In this document: one piece after another, positions 7,175 through 13,313 of the stretch
Layout of the letters: every line of letters begins with the position of its first letter
Position numbering within the stretch: position 1 is the first letter of the stretch
From: Pseudomonadota bacterium
Lineage (GTDB): Bacteria > Pseudomonadota > Gammaproteobacteria > Pseudomonadales > Pseudomonadaceae
Reading direction: 5' to 3'
DNA length: 14,456 nucleotides
NCBI GenBank assembly: GCA_023388335.1
Contig: JAEWGL010000025.1
Location: forward strand, 1 to 14,456
Made by a program: the position numbers and the translations under genes
The notes under the pieces: model-generated
Told to the model about the DNA's origin: nothing
The model's input: the letters and a program-made list of their open reading frames with translations, nothing else
Database searches by the model: none

Positions 7175-7224
7175 AGTATAGCGAGAAGCCTGAACCGGTG
7201 GAACAACCCCATTAAATGAATGGG
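7175..7224 (-). promoter_or_regulatory. Candidate promoter/operator region of the cytochrome c5 gene
   Basis: The minus strand holds TATACT at 7180-7175, a good -10 hexamer, about 60 nt before the GTG start; no matching -35 is clear. Upstream lies a 6-bp inverted repeat, CCCATT (7208-7213) and AATGGG (7219-7224), around 5 nt. It may be an operator or the 3' end of the pauR transcript. Confidence 0.3.
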
Positions 7225-7252
7225 TATAAGCGCGACAATCCGCCGCGCAGCT

Positions 7253-7801
7253 TCAGAAATTGGCGGGTGTCGCCGCACTGATGAGCCGGGCTGGCTCGTC
7301 GAAGGGGTTGCGGAAGCGGTGCGGACGGGTGCTTTCGAAGTAGTAGCTGTCGCCCGCTTCGAGAATGAAGGTTTCCAGGCCGACCACCAGCTCCAGACGT
7401 CCTTCGAGCAGGATGCCGGTTTCTTCGCCATCGTGGGTGAGCATCTCTTCGCCGGTATCGGCGCCCGGCGGGTAGATCTCGTTGAGGAAGGCGATGGCGC
7501 GGCTCGGGTGGGCCTTGCCGACCAGCTTCATGGTCACGGCACCGTCCGAAATGTCGATCAATTCATGGGCCTTGTAGACCACCTGGGCGGCACTCACAGG
7601 CTCCAGTTCGGCCGAGAAGAACTCGACCATGGACATCGGAATTCCGCTCAGCACCTTGCGCAGCGAACTGATCGAAGGGCTCACGCTGTTCTTCTCGATC
7701 ATCGAGATGGTGCTGTTGGTCACGCCCGCTCGCTTGGCGAGCTCGCGCTGGGACAGGCCCTTTAGCTTGCGGATGGCGTGTAGTCGTTCACCGACGTCCA
7801 A
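7253..7801 (-). CDS. pauR: XRE-cupin transcriptional regulator, PuuR/PauR family (polyamine catabolism)
   Basis: A 182-residue regulator with an N-terminal XRE helix-turn-helix (about 5-57, including GLSQRELAKRAGVTNSTISMIE) and a C-terminal cupin sensor (about 107-175, with H123, E126, E127 and H161). This two-part build and length match E. coli PuuR and Pseudomonas PauR, repressors of gamma-glutamyl-polyamine degradation that sense putrescine or cadaverine. Position between cytochrome c5 and dadX matches, from memory, that of P. aeruginosa pauR. The start is TTG at 7801-7799, with a full AGGAGG 8 nt upstream; the frame runs further back, but no better ribosome site exists there. The dadX stop lies 109 nt upstream, and that spacer carries GAACG repeats that may be its own operator. 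The ligand is inferred from family, not visible in the sequence. Confidence 0.85.
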   Translation of the reverse strand: MDVGERLHAIRKLKGLSQRELAKRAGVTNSTISMIEKNSVSPSISSLRKVLSGIPMSMVEFFSAELEPVSAAQVVYKAHELIDISDGAVTMKLVGKAHPSRAIAFLNEIYPPGADTGEEMLTHDGEETGILLEGRLELVVGLETFILEAGDSYYFESTRPHRFRNPFDEPARLISAATPANF

Positions 7802-7809
7802 AGCTGGAG

Positions 7810-7815
7810 CCTCCT
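7810..7815 (-). promoter_or_regulatory. Shine-Dalgarno site fixing the TTG start of pauR
   Basis: The minus strand reads AGGAGG, a full match to the anti-SD core, 8 nt before TTG 7801-7799. The strong site may compensate for the weak start codon. Confidence 0.75.
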
Positions 7816-7820
7816 GAAAC

Positions 7821-7867
7821 GAACGGATGGGGTTTCGAATGTGAACGATATCATGGCAACAGCGTTC
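7821..7867. promoter_or_regulatory. Candidate pauR operator: three GAACG half-sites
   Basis: GAACG occurs at 7821-7825 and 7843-7847 (22 bp apart, about two helical turns), with an inverted copy CGTTC at 7863-7867. They sit just upstream of the pauR ribosome site, where an autorepressor would bind. The motif is short, so chance remains possible. Confidence 0.3.
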
Positions 7868-7910
7868 AGTATTTACAACACTCGAGCCCCAGCCTGTCCG
7901 CTTTGCCCCT

Positions 7911-8984
7911 TCAACCGTCGATATAGTCCAAGGGCACACGCTTGAGGTTGCAGAACATCTGGTAAGGAATCATCCCGGCCTGGATCGCCACGTCGCTGGC
8001 CAGCACCTGCTTGCCCCAGAGTTCGACCGGGCTGCCCAGGCCCGCTTCGGGCACGTCGGTCAGGTCGATGCAGAGCATGTCCATCGATACCCGGCCAATC
8101 AGCGGCACGCGCTTGCCGGCGACCAGCACCGGCGTACCGGTGGGCGCCTGGCGGGGATAGCCGTCGGCGTAGCCCATGGCGACTACGCCGACACGGGTAG
8201 GCCGCGGGCTGACGAACCGGGCACCGTAGCCCACCGGCTCGCCCATCGGCAGCTCGCGCACGCTGATCACCCGCGACTGCAAGGTCATCACCGGCTGCAG
8301 GCGCTCGGCCTGGGCCTGCGGGACCTCGAATGGCGTGGCGCCATAGAGCATGATGCCGGGGCGTACCCAGTCGCTGGGGACATGCGGCCAGCCGAGCACC
8401 GCCGGTGAATTGCGCAGGCTGCACTCGGCGGCCAAGCCTTGGCGTGCCTGTTCGAACACGGCCACCTGCTCTTCGCTGGCAGGACTGTCGAGCTCGTCAG
8501 CGCGAGCGAAGTGGCTCATCAGCACGATGCGCGCCACCTTGCCGCTTGCCAGCAAGCGCTGGTAGGCGTCGTGGTAATCCTTGGGGTGCAGGCCGACCCG
8601 GTGCATGCCGGTGTCGAGCTTGAGCCAGATGGTCAGCGGCTTGTGCAACTGCGCCTGCTCGATCGCTTCAAGCTGCCACAGCGAATGCACCACGCACCAC
8701 AGGTCATGCTCGACGATCAGCGACAGCTCGGCGGCTTCGAAGAAGCCTTCGAGCAGCAGCACCGGTGCCTTGATACCGGCTGCCCGCAGCGCCAGCGCCT
8801 CCTCGATGCAGGCCACGGCGAAGCCATCGGCCTCGGCTTCCAGCGCGAGCGCGCAACGCACGGCACCGTGGCCGTAGGCATCGGCCTTGATCACCGCCAG
8901 GGCCTTGGCCCCGGTCAGCTCACGGGCCAGACGGTAGTTATGGCGCAGGGCCTGGAGATCGATAAGGGCACGGGCGGGACGCAT
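7911..8984 (-). CDS. dadX: Catabolic alanine racemase
   Basis: A PLP enzyme of 357 residues interconverting L- and D-alanine in the cytoplasm; paired with DadA it starts alanine catabolism. K33 in AVIKADAYGHG is the PLP lysine and Y253 in VGYGARF is the second catalytic base. Also present are WLKLDTGMHRVG, the MSHFA strand, RPGIMLYG and GRVSMDM. The start is ATG at 8984-8982, where family members begin (MRPARALIDL), with AGAAGG 8 nt upstream. The same frame stays open 70 more codons through a heptanucleotide repeat up to a TTG that overlaps the dadA stop; that extension is repetitive and not conserved, so I leave it out. Alr is the alternative, but adjacency to dadA marks this as DadX. It lies 206 nt after dadA on the same strand, probably in one transcript. 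Confidence 0.95.
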   Translation of the reverse strand: MRPARALIDLQALRHNYRLARELTGAKALAVIKADAYGHGAVRCALALEAEADGFAVACIEEALALRAAGIKAPVLLLEGFFEAAELSLIVEHDLWCVVHSLWQLEAIEQAQLHKPLTIWLKLDTGMHRVGLHPKDYHDAYQRLLASGKVARIVLMSHFARADELDSPASEEQVAVFEQARQGLAAECSLRNSPAVLGWPHVPSDWVRPGIMLYGATPFEVPQAQAERLQPVMTLQSRVISVRELPMGEPVGYGARFVSPRPTRVGVVAMGYADGYPRQAPTGTPVLVAGKRVPLIGRVSMDMLCIDLTDVPEAGLGSPVELWGKQVLASDVAIQAGMIPYQMFCNLKRVPLDYIDG

Positions 8985-9023
8985 AGCGGCAGCCTTCTGG
9001 CAGTCGGACGATAGGGTTAAGTT

Positions 9024-9189
9024 GCAAGCCGCAAGCTCCAAGCTCCAAGCCAAGCTCCAAGCTCCAAGCTCCAAGCTCCAAGCTCCAAGCTCCAAGCTCC
9101 AAGCTCCAAGCTCCAAGCAAGCTAAGGCCACGCGTTCTCTGGAACGCCACAGGGCCGTCCTTTCTTGTGGCTTGCAGCTTGCGGCTTGC
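9024..9189. repeat. Palindromic element filling the dadA-dadX spacer
   Basis: A perfect 14-bp inverted repeat bounds this block: GCAAGCCGCAAGCT (9024-9037) and AGCTTGCGGCTTGC (9176-9189). The right arm ends one base from the dadA stop. Inside are the heptamer array (9033-9114) and a short hairpin, GCGTTC (9132-9137) with GAACGC (9142-9147). The AAGC/GCTT-rich arms resemble repeats often seen between Pseudomonas genes. No transposase or target duplication is visible. Confidence 0.6.
9033..9114. repeat. Tandem array of 11 copies of the heptamer AAGCTCC
   Basis: Two copies (9033-9046), a 5-nt remnant AAGCC (9047-9051), then nine perfect copies (9052-9114), followed by AAGCAAGC. The lack of point differences in the nine-copy block suggests recent expansion by slippage. 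On the transcribed strand the unit reads GGAGCTT, so each copy has a GGAG that resembles a ribosome site. The block is non-coding under the preferred gene starts. Confidence 0.97.
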
Positions 9190-9190
9190 T

Positions 9191-10486
9191 TCAAGCGGTG
9201 ACCGGGTTGGTGTGCTTGGTAGTCTCCTGGTGTTTTCCGTAGCGGGAGATATCGAGGCCATCGGCGCTGATCTGCGGCTTGCGCCGGGCGATCAGATCAG
9301 CCAGCAAGCGACCCGAGCCGCACGCCATGGTCCAGCCCAAGGTGCCGTGACCGGTATTCAGGAACAGGTTGCGTATCGGCGTGGCGCCCACGATCGGCGT
9401 GCCATCCGGGGTTGCCGGGCGCAGGCCGGTCCAGAAGCTGGCTTGGCTCAGGTCGCCGCCGCGAGGATAAAGATCGTTGACAATCATCTCCAGTGTTTCG
9501 CGCCGACGCGGGTTCAACGACAGGTCGAAACCCGCGATTTCGGCCATGCCGCCCACGCGGATGCGGTTGTCGAAACGGGTGATCGCCACCTTGTAGGTCT
9601 CGTCGAGAATGGTCGAAGTCGGGGCCATGGCCGGATCGGTGATCGGCACGGTCAACGAGTAGCCCTTGAGCGGATACACCGGGGCCTTGATGCCCAGCGG
9701 CTTGAGCAGCTGCGGCGAGTAGCTGCCCAGCGCCAGCACATAGCGGTCGGCGGTTTCCAGCTTGCCGTCGATCCATACGCCGTTGACGCGGTCGCCGGCG
9801 AAGTCCAGGCGCTGGATGTTCTGGCCGAAGCGGAACTCGACACCCAGCTTGAGTGCCATCTCTGCCAGGCGGGTGGTGAACAGTTGGCAGTCGCCCGTCT
9901 GGTCGTTGGGCAGGCGCAGTGCCCCGGCGAGAATCTCCTTGACCCCGGCCAAGGCTGGCTCGACGCGGGCAATGCCGTCGCGGTCGAGCAGTTCATAGGG
10001 CACGCCGGACTGTTCGAGCACGGCAATGTCCTTGGCCGCAGCGTCTACCTGCGCCTGGGTGCGGAACAGCTGGGTGGTGCCCAGGGTGCGGCTTTCGTAG
10101 GCGATGCCGGTTTCGGCGCGCAACTCGTCGAGGCAGTCGCGGCTGTACTCGGACAGACGCACCATGCGCTCCTTGTTCACGGCATAACGATTGGCCGTGC
10201 AGTTGCGCAGCATCTGCGCCATCCACAAGTACTGGTCGACGTCACCGGTGGCCTTGATGGCCAGTGGGGCATGGCGCTCGAGCAGCCACTTGATGGCCTT
10301 GAGCGGCACGCCTGGGGCAGCCCAAGGTGAGGCATAGCCTGGAGAGATCTGGCCGGCGTTGGCGAAACTGGTTTCCATGGCGACGGCCGGCTGACGGTCC
10401 ACCACGACGACTTCGAAACCTTGCCGGGCCAGATAATAGGCACTGGCGGTTCCGATCACACCGCTACCAAGCACCAGAACTCGCAT
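9191..10486 (-). CDS. dadA: D-amino acid dehydrogenase small subunit
   Basis: A membrane-associated FAD enzyme of 431 residues that oxidises D-alanine and other D-amino acids to 2-keto acids and ammonia, passing electrons to the respiratory chain. The N-terminal dinucleotide-binding segment MRVLVLGSGVIGTASAYYLARQG (split here as GSGVIG at 7-12, with D30 ending the second strand) is typical of the DAO fold. Later family parts include SFANAGQISPGYASPWAAPG (45-64), YPLKGYSLT, and near the C-terminus TGLRPATPDGTP and NTGHGTLGWTMACGSG. The start is ATG at 10486-10484, with GGGGGA six nt upstream; an open frame of 50 more codons overlaps the lrp promoter region and is not conserved. The last dozen residues (ETTKHTNPVTA) look variable. 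It is divergent from lrp, its expected activator. Confidence 0.96.
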   Translation of the reverse strand: MRVLVLGSGVIGTASAYYLARQGFEVVVVDRQPAVAMETSFANAGQISPGYASPWAAPGVPLKAIKWLLERHAPLAIKATGDVDQYLWMAQMLRNCTANRYAVNKERMVRLSEYSRDCLDELRAETGIAYESRTLGTTQLFRTQAQVDAAAKDIAVLEQSGVPYELLDRDGIARVEPALAGVKEILAGALRLPNDQTGDCQLFTTRLAEMALKLGVEFRFGQNIQRLDFAGDRVNGVWIDGKLETADRYVLALGSYSPQLLKPLGIKAPVYPLKGYSLTVPITDPAMAPTSTILDETYKVAITRFDNRIRVGGMAEIAGFDLSLNPRRRETLEMIVNDLYPRGGDLSQASFWTGLRPATPDGTPIVGATPIRNLFLNTGHGTLGWTMACGSGRLLADLIARRKPQISADGLDISRYGKHQETTKHTNPVTA

Positions 10487-10545
10487 GTTGTATCCCCCGC
10501 ACGCGGCGCACCGCAGACTTTTATTGAAATGGCATGGATGGGCGC

Positions 10546-10551
10546 AGTATA
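10546..10551 (-). promoter_or_regulatory. Candidate -10 of the dadA promoter
   Basis: TATACT on the minus strand, 5 of 6 to consensus, about 60 nt before the dadA ATG. No good -35 hexamer lies at 16-18 nt, which fits a promoter that needs an activator such as Lrp. Confidence 0.4.
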
Positions 10552-10566
10552 AGGACGACACACCAG

Positions 10567-10609
10567 TGCATTTCACTATATAAAAGCCTATATTTGGCGA
10601 GAATTCTCG
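10567..10609. promoter_or_regulatory. AT-rich divergent control region with 12-bp palindrome (probable Lrp target)
   Basis: Between dadA and lrp an AT-rich block (about 10571-10595, containing ACTATATAAAAG and CCTATATTTGG) stands out against the GC-rich background. TATATT at 10589-10594 is a possible -10 for lrp. A perfect 12-bp palindrome, CGAGAATTCTCG (10598-10609), follows. Lrp-family proteins usually bind such AT-rich divergent spacers next to their own gene, so this is the natural place for Lrp control of dadA-dadX and itself. Confidence 0.45.
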
Positions 10610-10626
10610 GCCTAGCGGCCTTTTAT

Positions 10627-10633
10627 GGAGGGG
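10627..10633 (+). promoter_or_regulatory. Shine-Dalgarno site fixing the GTG start of lrp
   Basis: GGAGGGG lies 8 nt before GTG 10642-10644. An in-frame ATG far upstream (10534) would run through the promoter region and is not credible. Confidence 0.7.
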
Positions 10634-10641
10634 CATCCACT

Positions 10642-11130
10642 GTGAGAACCCAGCATCAAAGCAAGCGCGAACTGGACAAGATCGACCGCAATATCCTGCG
10701 TATCCTGCAGGCTGACGGTCGCATCTCGTTCACGGAACTGGGCGAAAAGGTCGGCCTTTCGACCACCCCTTGCACCGAGCGAGTGCGGCGCCTGGAACGC
10801 GAAGGCATCATCATGGGCTACAACGCCCGGCTCAATCCGCAGCACCTCAAGGGCAGCCTGCTGGTGTTCGTCGAGATCAACCTGGACTACAAGTCGGGCG
10901 ACACCTTCGAGGAGTTCCGCCGCGCGGTGCTCAAGCTGCCGCATGTGCTGGAATGCCACCTGGTTTCCGGCGATTTCGACTACCTGGTGAAAGCGCGCAT
11001 CTCGGAAATGGCCTCGTACCGCAAGCTGCTGGGCGACATCCTGCTCAAGCTGCCCCATGTGCGCGAATCGAAGAGCTACATCGTCATGGAGGAGGTGAAG
11101 GAAAGCCTCAACCTGCCCATTCCCGACTGA
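10642..11130 (+). CDS. lrp: Leucine-responsive / DadR-type transcriptional regulator (Lrp/AsnC family)
   Basis: A 162-residue DNA-binding protein that in Pseudomonas activates alanine catabolism (dadA-dadX) in response to alanine. The N-terminal winged helix-turn-helix (about 11-60) includes LDKIDRNILRILQADGRIS, the recognition part VGLSTTPCTERVRRLEREG, and the family phrase IIMGYNARLNP. The C-terminal RAM ligand-binding domain runs from about 70 to 155, with VSGDFDYLVKARI. Length and sequence match Lrp proper rather than shorter AsnC-type regulators. The GTG start has a strong ribosome site and gives MRTQHQSKRELDKIDRN, the typical N-terminus. It is divergent from dadA over 155 nt that hold an AT-rich block and a palindrome, which supports direct control of both genes. 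The 3' end stops 3 nt short of the next, convergent gene. Confidence 0.95.
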   Translation: MRTQHQSKRELDKIDRNILRILQADGRISFTELGEKVGLSTTPCTERVRRLEREGIIMGYNARLNPQHLKGSLLVFVEINLDYKSGDTFEEFRRAVLKLPHVLECHLVSGDFDYLVKARISEMASYRKLLGDILLKLPHVRESKSYIVMEEVKESLNLPIPD

Positions 11131-11133
11131 GCC

Positions 11134-11487
11134 TCAGACCAATACCTGACGGGTGCTGGCGATGAACCGGTGTACCAGCTGTTCGGCCTCGGGTTCGATC
11201 GGCTGCGCAGGGCCTTGGCCGCGTGGGCACGGCAAGCGCGGCGTGGTGCCGAACAGCCTGCAGATCATTGGTCGCTCCTCGTACACGGTACAGCCGTGCG
11301 GGCCCAGGTGGACGCAGTCGAGCCGTTCCAGGGCGGCCTCCTGTTCGGCCGGACTCTTGCGCGGCAGGCGCGCCATTTCCTCCGTGGAGGTGGTGACCGG
11401 CCCGCAGCAGTCATGGCAGCCGGGCACACATTCGAATGACGGGATCAGTTCGCGCAAAAAGTGGATCTTGTGGCGGTTGCAGGACAT
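11134..11487 (-). CDS. Cys-rich YkgJ-family (putative zinc/iron-chelating) protein
   Basis: A 117-residue protein of the YkgJ/CxxCxxCC type, a family annotated as putative metal-chelating with no established role. Nine cysteines are present: C3, C20, C24, C27, C28, C58, C66, C76 and C87. The hallmark cluster is CVPGCHDCCGP (20-30), followed by DCVHLGPHGCTVYEERPMICRLFG (57-80, C58/C66/C76), the spacing expected for a bound metal or Fe-S centre. No signal peptide or membrane segment is seen, so it is probably cytoplasmic. The ATG at 11487 has no clear ribosome site, but a perfect -10 TATAAT lies about 30 nt upstream, so the leader is short. Its stop lies 3 nt from that of lrp, making the pair convergent. 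No functional link to its neighbours is apparent. Confidence 0.85.
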   Translation of the reverse strand: MSCNRHKIHFLRELIPSFECVPGCHDCCGPVTTSTEEMARLPRKSPAEQEAALERLDCVHLGPHGCTVYEERPMICRLFGTTPRLPCPRGQGPAQPIEPEAEQLVHRFIASTRQVLV

Positions 11488-11517
11488 GGTTTTGGTAGCG
11501 ATCGAAAGGGTGTGTCG

Positions 11518-11523
11518 ATTATA
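11518..11523 (-). promoter_or_regulatory. Perfect -10 hexamer upstream of the YkgJ-like gene
   Basis: TATAAT on the minus strand would give a transcript start about 24 nt before the ATG at 11487. A -35 hexamer at the proper distance is not obvious. Confidence 0.45.
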
Positions 11524-11630
11524 GGCCCATTCAAGGAGCGTCTCGAATTCTGGTTGGCGCCCCGCTGTTGCCCCACCCCGAAACCACGGCTTATCCTCGC
11601 AGCCTTTCGCACCACGCCAGGACTGCCACG

Positions 11631-12923
11631 ATGACCCACAGCGCGCGCCATGCCGCTTCCTACTACGCCGCCAGCAGCGTCCCGCAGCCGCGCTACCCTG
11701 TGCTGCAAGGCGAGCACAGCTGCGACGTGTGCATCGTCGGCGGTGGCTATTCGGGGCTCAATACCGCCATCGAACTGGCCGAACGCGGCTTCACCGTCAC
11801 CCTGCTCGAGGCCCGGCAGATCGGCTGGGGCGCCAGCGGGCGCAACGGTGGGCAGCTGATTCGCGGTGTCGGCCATGGCCTGGAGCAGTTCCAGCCGATA
11901 CTGGGTGAAGACGGTGTCCGCAGCCTCAAGCTGATGGGCCTGGAAGCCGTGGATATCGTTCGTGAGCGCATCGAGCGCCACGGCATCGCCTGCGACCTGA
12001 CCTGGGGCTACTGCGACCTGGCCAACAAACCAGGCGAGCTGGAAGGGTTCGCCGCGGAGGCCGACCAATTGCGCAGCCTGGGCTATCGCCACGCGCTGCG
12101 CCTGGTGCCGGCCGAGCAGATCCACAGCGTGGTCGGCTCGGACCGCTACGTCGGCGGGCTGGTCGACATGGGCTCCGGCCATCTGCATCCGCTGAACCTG
12201 GCGCTGGGTGAAGCTGCCGTGGCCAGCCGCCTGGGCGCGCAGCTGTTCGAGCAGTCGGCGGTCACGCGCATCGACTACGGCCCGCAGGTCCAGGTCCACA
12301 CGGCCCAAGGCCGGGTCCGCGCCAAGACCCTGGTGCTGTGCTGCAACGCCTACCTGGACGACCTCAACCGCGAGATCGGCGGCAAGGTGCTGCCCGCCGG
12401 CAGCTACATCATTGCCACCGAGCCTCTGGACGAAGCCGTCGCCCAGCAGTTGCTGCCGCAGAACATGGCCGTGTGCGACCAGCGCGTTGCCCTGGACTAC
12501 TACCGCCTCTCGGCCGACCGCAGGCTGCTGTTCGGCGGCGCCTGCCACTACTCCGGCCGCGACCCGCGGGACATCGCGGCCTACATGCGGCCGAAGATGC
12601 TCAAGGTGTTCCCGCAACTGGCCCAGGTGCGCGTGGACTACCAATGGGGCGGCATGATCGGCATCGGCGCCAACCGCCTGCCACAAATCGGCCGGCTCGC
12701 CAGCCAGCCCAACGTTTACTATGCCCAGGCCTACTCCGGCCACGGCCTGAATGCCACGCACCTGGCCGCTCGCCTGCTCGGCGAGGCGATCAGCGGCCAG
12801 GCCAGCGGGCGCTTCGACCTGTTCGCCCGGGTACCACACGTGGCCTTCCCGGGCGGCAAGCACTTGCGCTCGCCACTGCTCGCCTTGGGCATGCTCTGGC
12901 ACCGGCTCAAAGAACTGCTCTAG
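11631..12923 (+). CDS. pauB4: FAD-dependent oxidoreductase, PuuB/PauB type (gamma-glutamyl-polyamine oxidase)
   Basis: A 430-residue DAO-fold flavoprotein. The FAD-binding motif CDVCIVGGGYSGLNTAIELAERG starts at residue 31 (GGGYSG 37-42), with E60 closing the second strand. The stretch IGWGASGRNGGQ (64-75) is the usual FAD-contacting segment of PuuB/PauB-like enzymes, and the C-terminal WGGMIGIGANRLPQIG with AYSGHGLNATHLA completes the family pattern. In the gamma-glutamylation pathway such enzymes oxidise gamma-glutamyl-putrescine and related amines to aldehydes. A position just past lrp matches, from memory, P. aeruginosa pauB4, and a PauR-like regulator lies 4 kb away. The ATG at 11631 has AGGA 8 nt upstream; an open stretch of 21 codons before it lacks conservation. 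Its stop overlaps that of the convergent DUF1127 gene. The exact substrate is inferred. Confidence 0.85.
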   Translation: MTHSARHAASYYAASSVPQPRYPVLQGEHSCDVCIVGGGYSGLNTAIELAERGFTVTLLEARQIGWGASGRNGGQLIRGVGHGLEQFQPILGEDGVRSLKLMGLEAVDIVRERIERHGIACDLTWGYCDLANKPGELEGFAAEADQLRSLGYRHALRLVPAEQIHSVVGSDRYVGGLVDMGSGHLHPLNLALGEAAVASRLGAQLFEQSAVTRIDYGPQVQVHTAQGRVRAKTLVLCCNAYLDDLNREIGGKVLPAGSYIIATEPLDEAVAQQLLPQNMAVCDQRVALDYYRLSADRRLLFGGACHYSGRDPRDIAAYMRPKMLKVFPQLAQVRVDYQWGGMIGIGANRLPQIGRLASQPNVYYAQAYSGHGLNATHLAARLLGEAISGQASGRFDLFARVPHVAFPGGKHLRSPLLALGMLWHRLKELL

Positions 12924-13150
12924 CGCCGCCAGAACGGCTTGCTCCCCTCCCTGCGCGCCTGTTCGCGGGTCAGGCCGACATCGCGCAGTTGCGCGTCATC
13001 CAGCTGCAGCAGGGCCTTGCGGGTTTGCCGACGGTGCAGCATCAAGCCCCAGCACCCTAGTCCGGCGGGGATGCTGTCTCGCTGCGGCTGTTGGGCGGTA
13101 TCGCATTCTTCGGCATACCCTTGCAGGCGCGCGTCGCTCAAGCTGTTCAT
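12920..13150 (-). CDS. DUF1127 (YjiS-like) small basic protein
   Basis: A 76-residue protein with a C-terminal DUF1127 domain at about 33-75 (CWGLMLHRRQTRKALLQL then LDDAQLRDVGLTREQA, ending KPFWRR). Short DUF1127 proteins in some alpha-proteobacteria bind RNA and affect phosphate, carbon or nitrogen metabolism, but for Pseudomonas members like this no role can be read from the sequence. Residues 1-32 are variable. The ATG at 13150 has GGAG 7 nt upstream, and the longer frame upstream crosses the MocR operator region. The gene is divergent from the MocR-type regulator at 13325, and the shared spacer holds three TACAGAT half-sites, so the regulator may control it. Its stop shares CTAG with that of the FAD oxidoreductase gene. 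Confidence 0.85.
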   Translation of the reverse strand: MNSLSDARLQGYAEECDTAQQPQRDSIPAGLGCWGLMLHRRQTRKALLQLDDAQLRDVGLTREQARREGSKPFWRR

Positions 13151-13207
13151 CTCTGATCTCCAAGCAAGTGGATACTGGAGAAAGGATGCGCGTCGGGCCT
13201 GAAGACA

Positions 13208-13290
13208 ATACAGATCTAATGATGCTTTATTATTTCCATACAGATTTGGCAAACCGCCGTCTGAATGCTCTAATTAAGCTCAATCTGTAC
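13208..13290. promoter_or_regulatory. Three TACAGAT half-sites in the DUF1127/MocR spacer (probable MocR operator)
   Basis: ATACAGAT occurs at 13208-13215 and again at 13238-13245, exactly 30 bp apart, near three helical turns. An inverted copy, ATCTGTAC, lies at 13283-13290. All three share TACAGAT. The second copy abuts the -35 and the third lies at the expected transcript start of the regulator gene. MocR dimers such as GabR and PdxR are known to use paired direct repeats of similar spacing, sometimes with an extra inverted copy. Confidence 0.6.
13246..13274 (+). promoter_or_regulatory. Sigma-70 promoter of the MocR-type gene
   Basis: TTGGCA (13246-13251), a 17-nt spacer and TCTAAT (13269-13274); each hexamer matches 5 of 6. 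Transcription would begin near 13281, about 44 nt before the GTG start, inside the third half-site. Confidence 0.6.
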
Positions 13291-13313
13291 TGGTGGTTTC
13301 CCAAAGACCGCAC

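Noticed and set aside
9033..9114. CRISPR array
   Set aside because: Units are only 7 nt with no spacers, and no cas genes are present. It is a simple tandem repeat.
11548..11568. Possible sigma-54 promoter (TTGGC ... TTGC) upstream of the FAD oxidoreductase gene
   Set aside because: The GG-to-GC distance is about 2 nt too long for a sigma-54 site.
11445..12902. A 485-codon antisense frame over the FAD oxidoreductase gene
   Set aside because: Same antisense bias; no motif, no ribosome site, and the plus-strand gene has clear family motifs.
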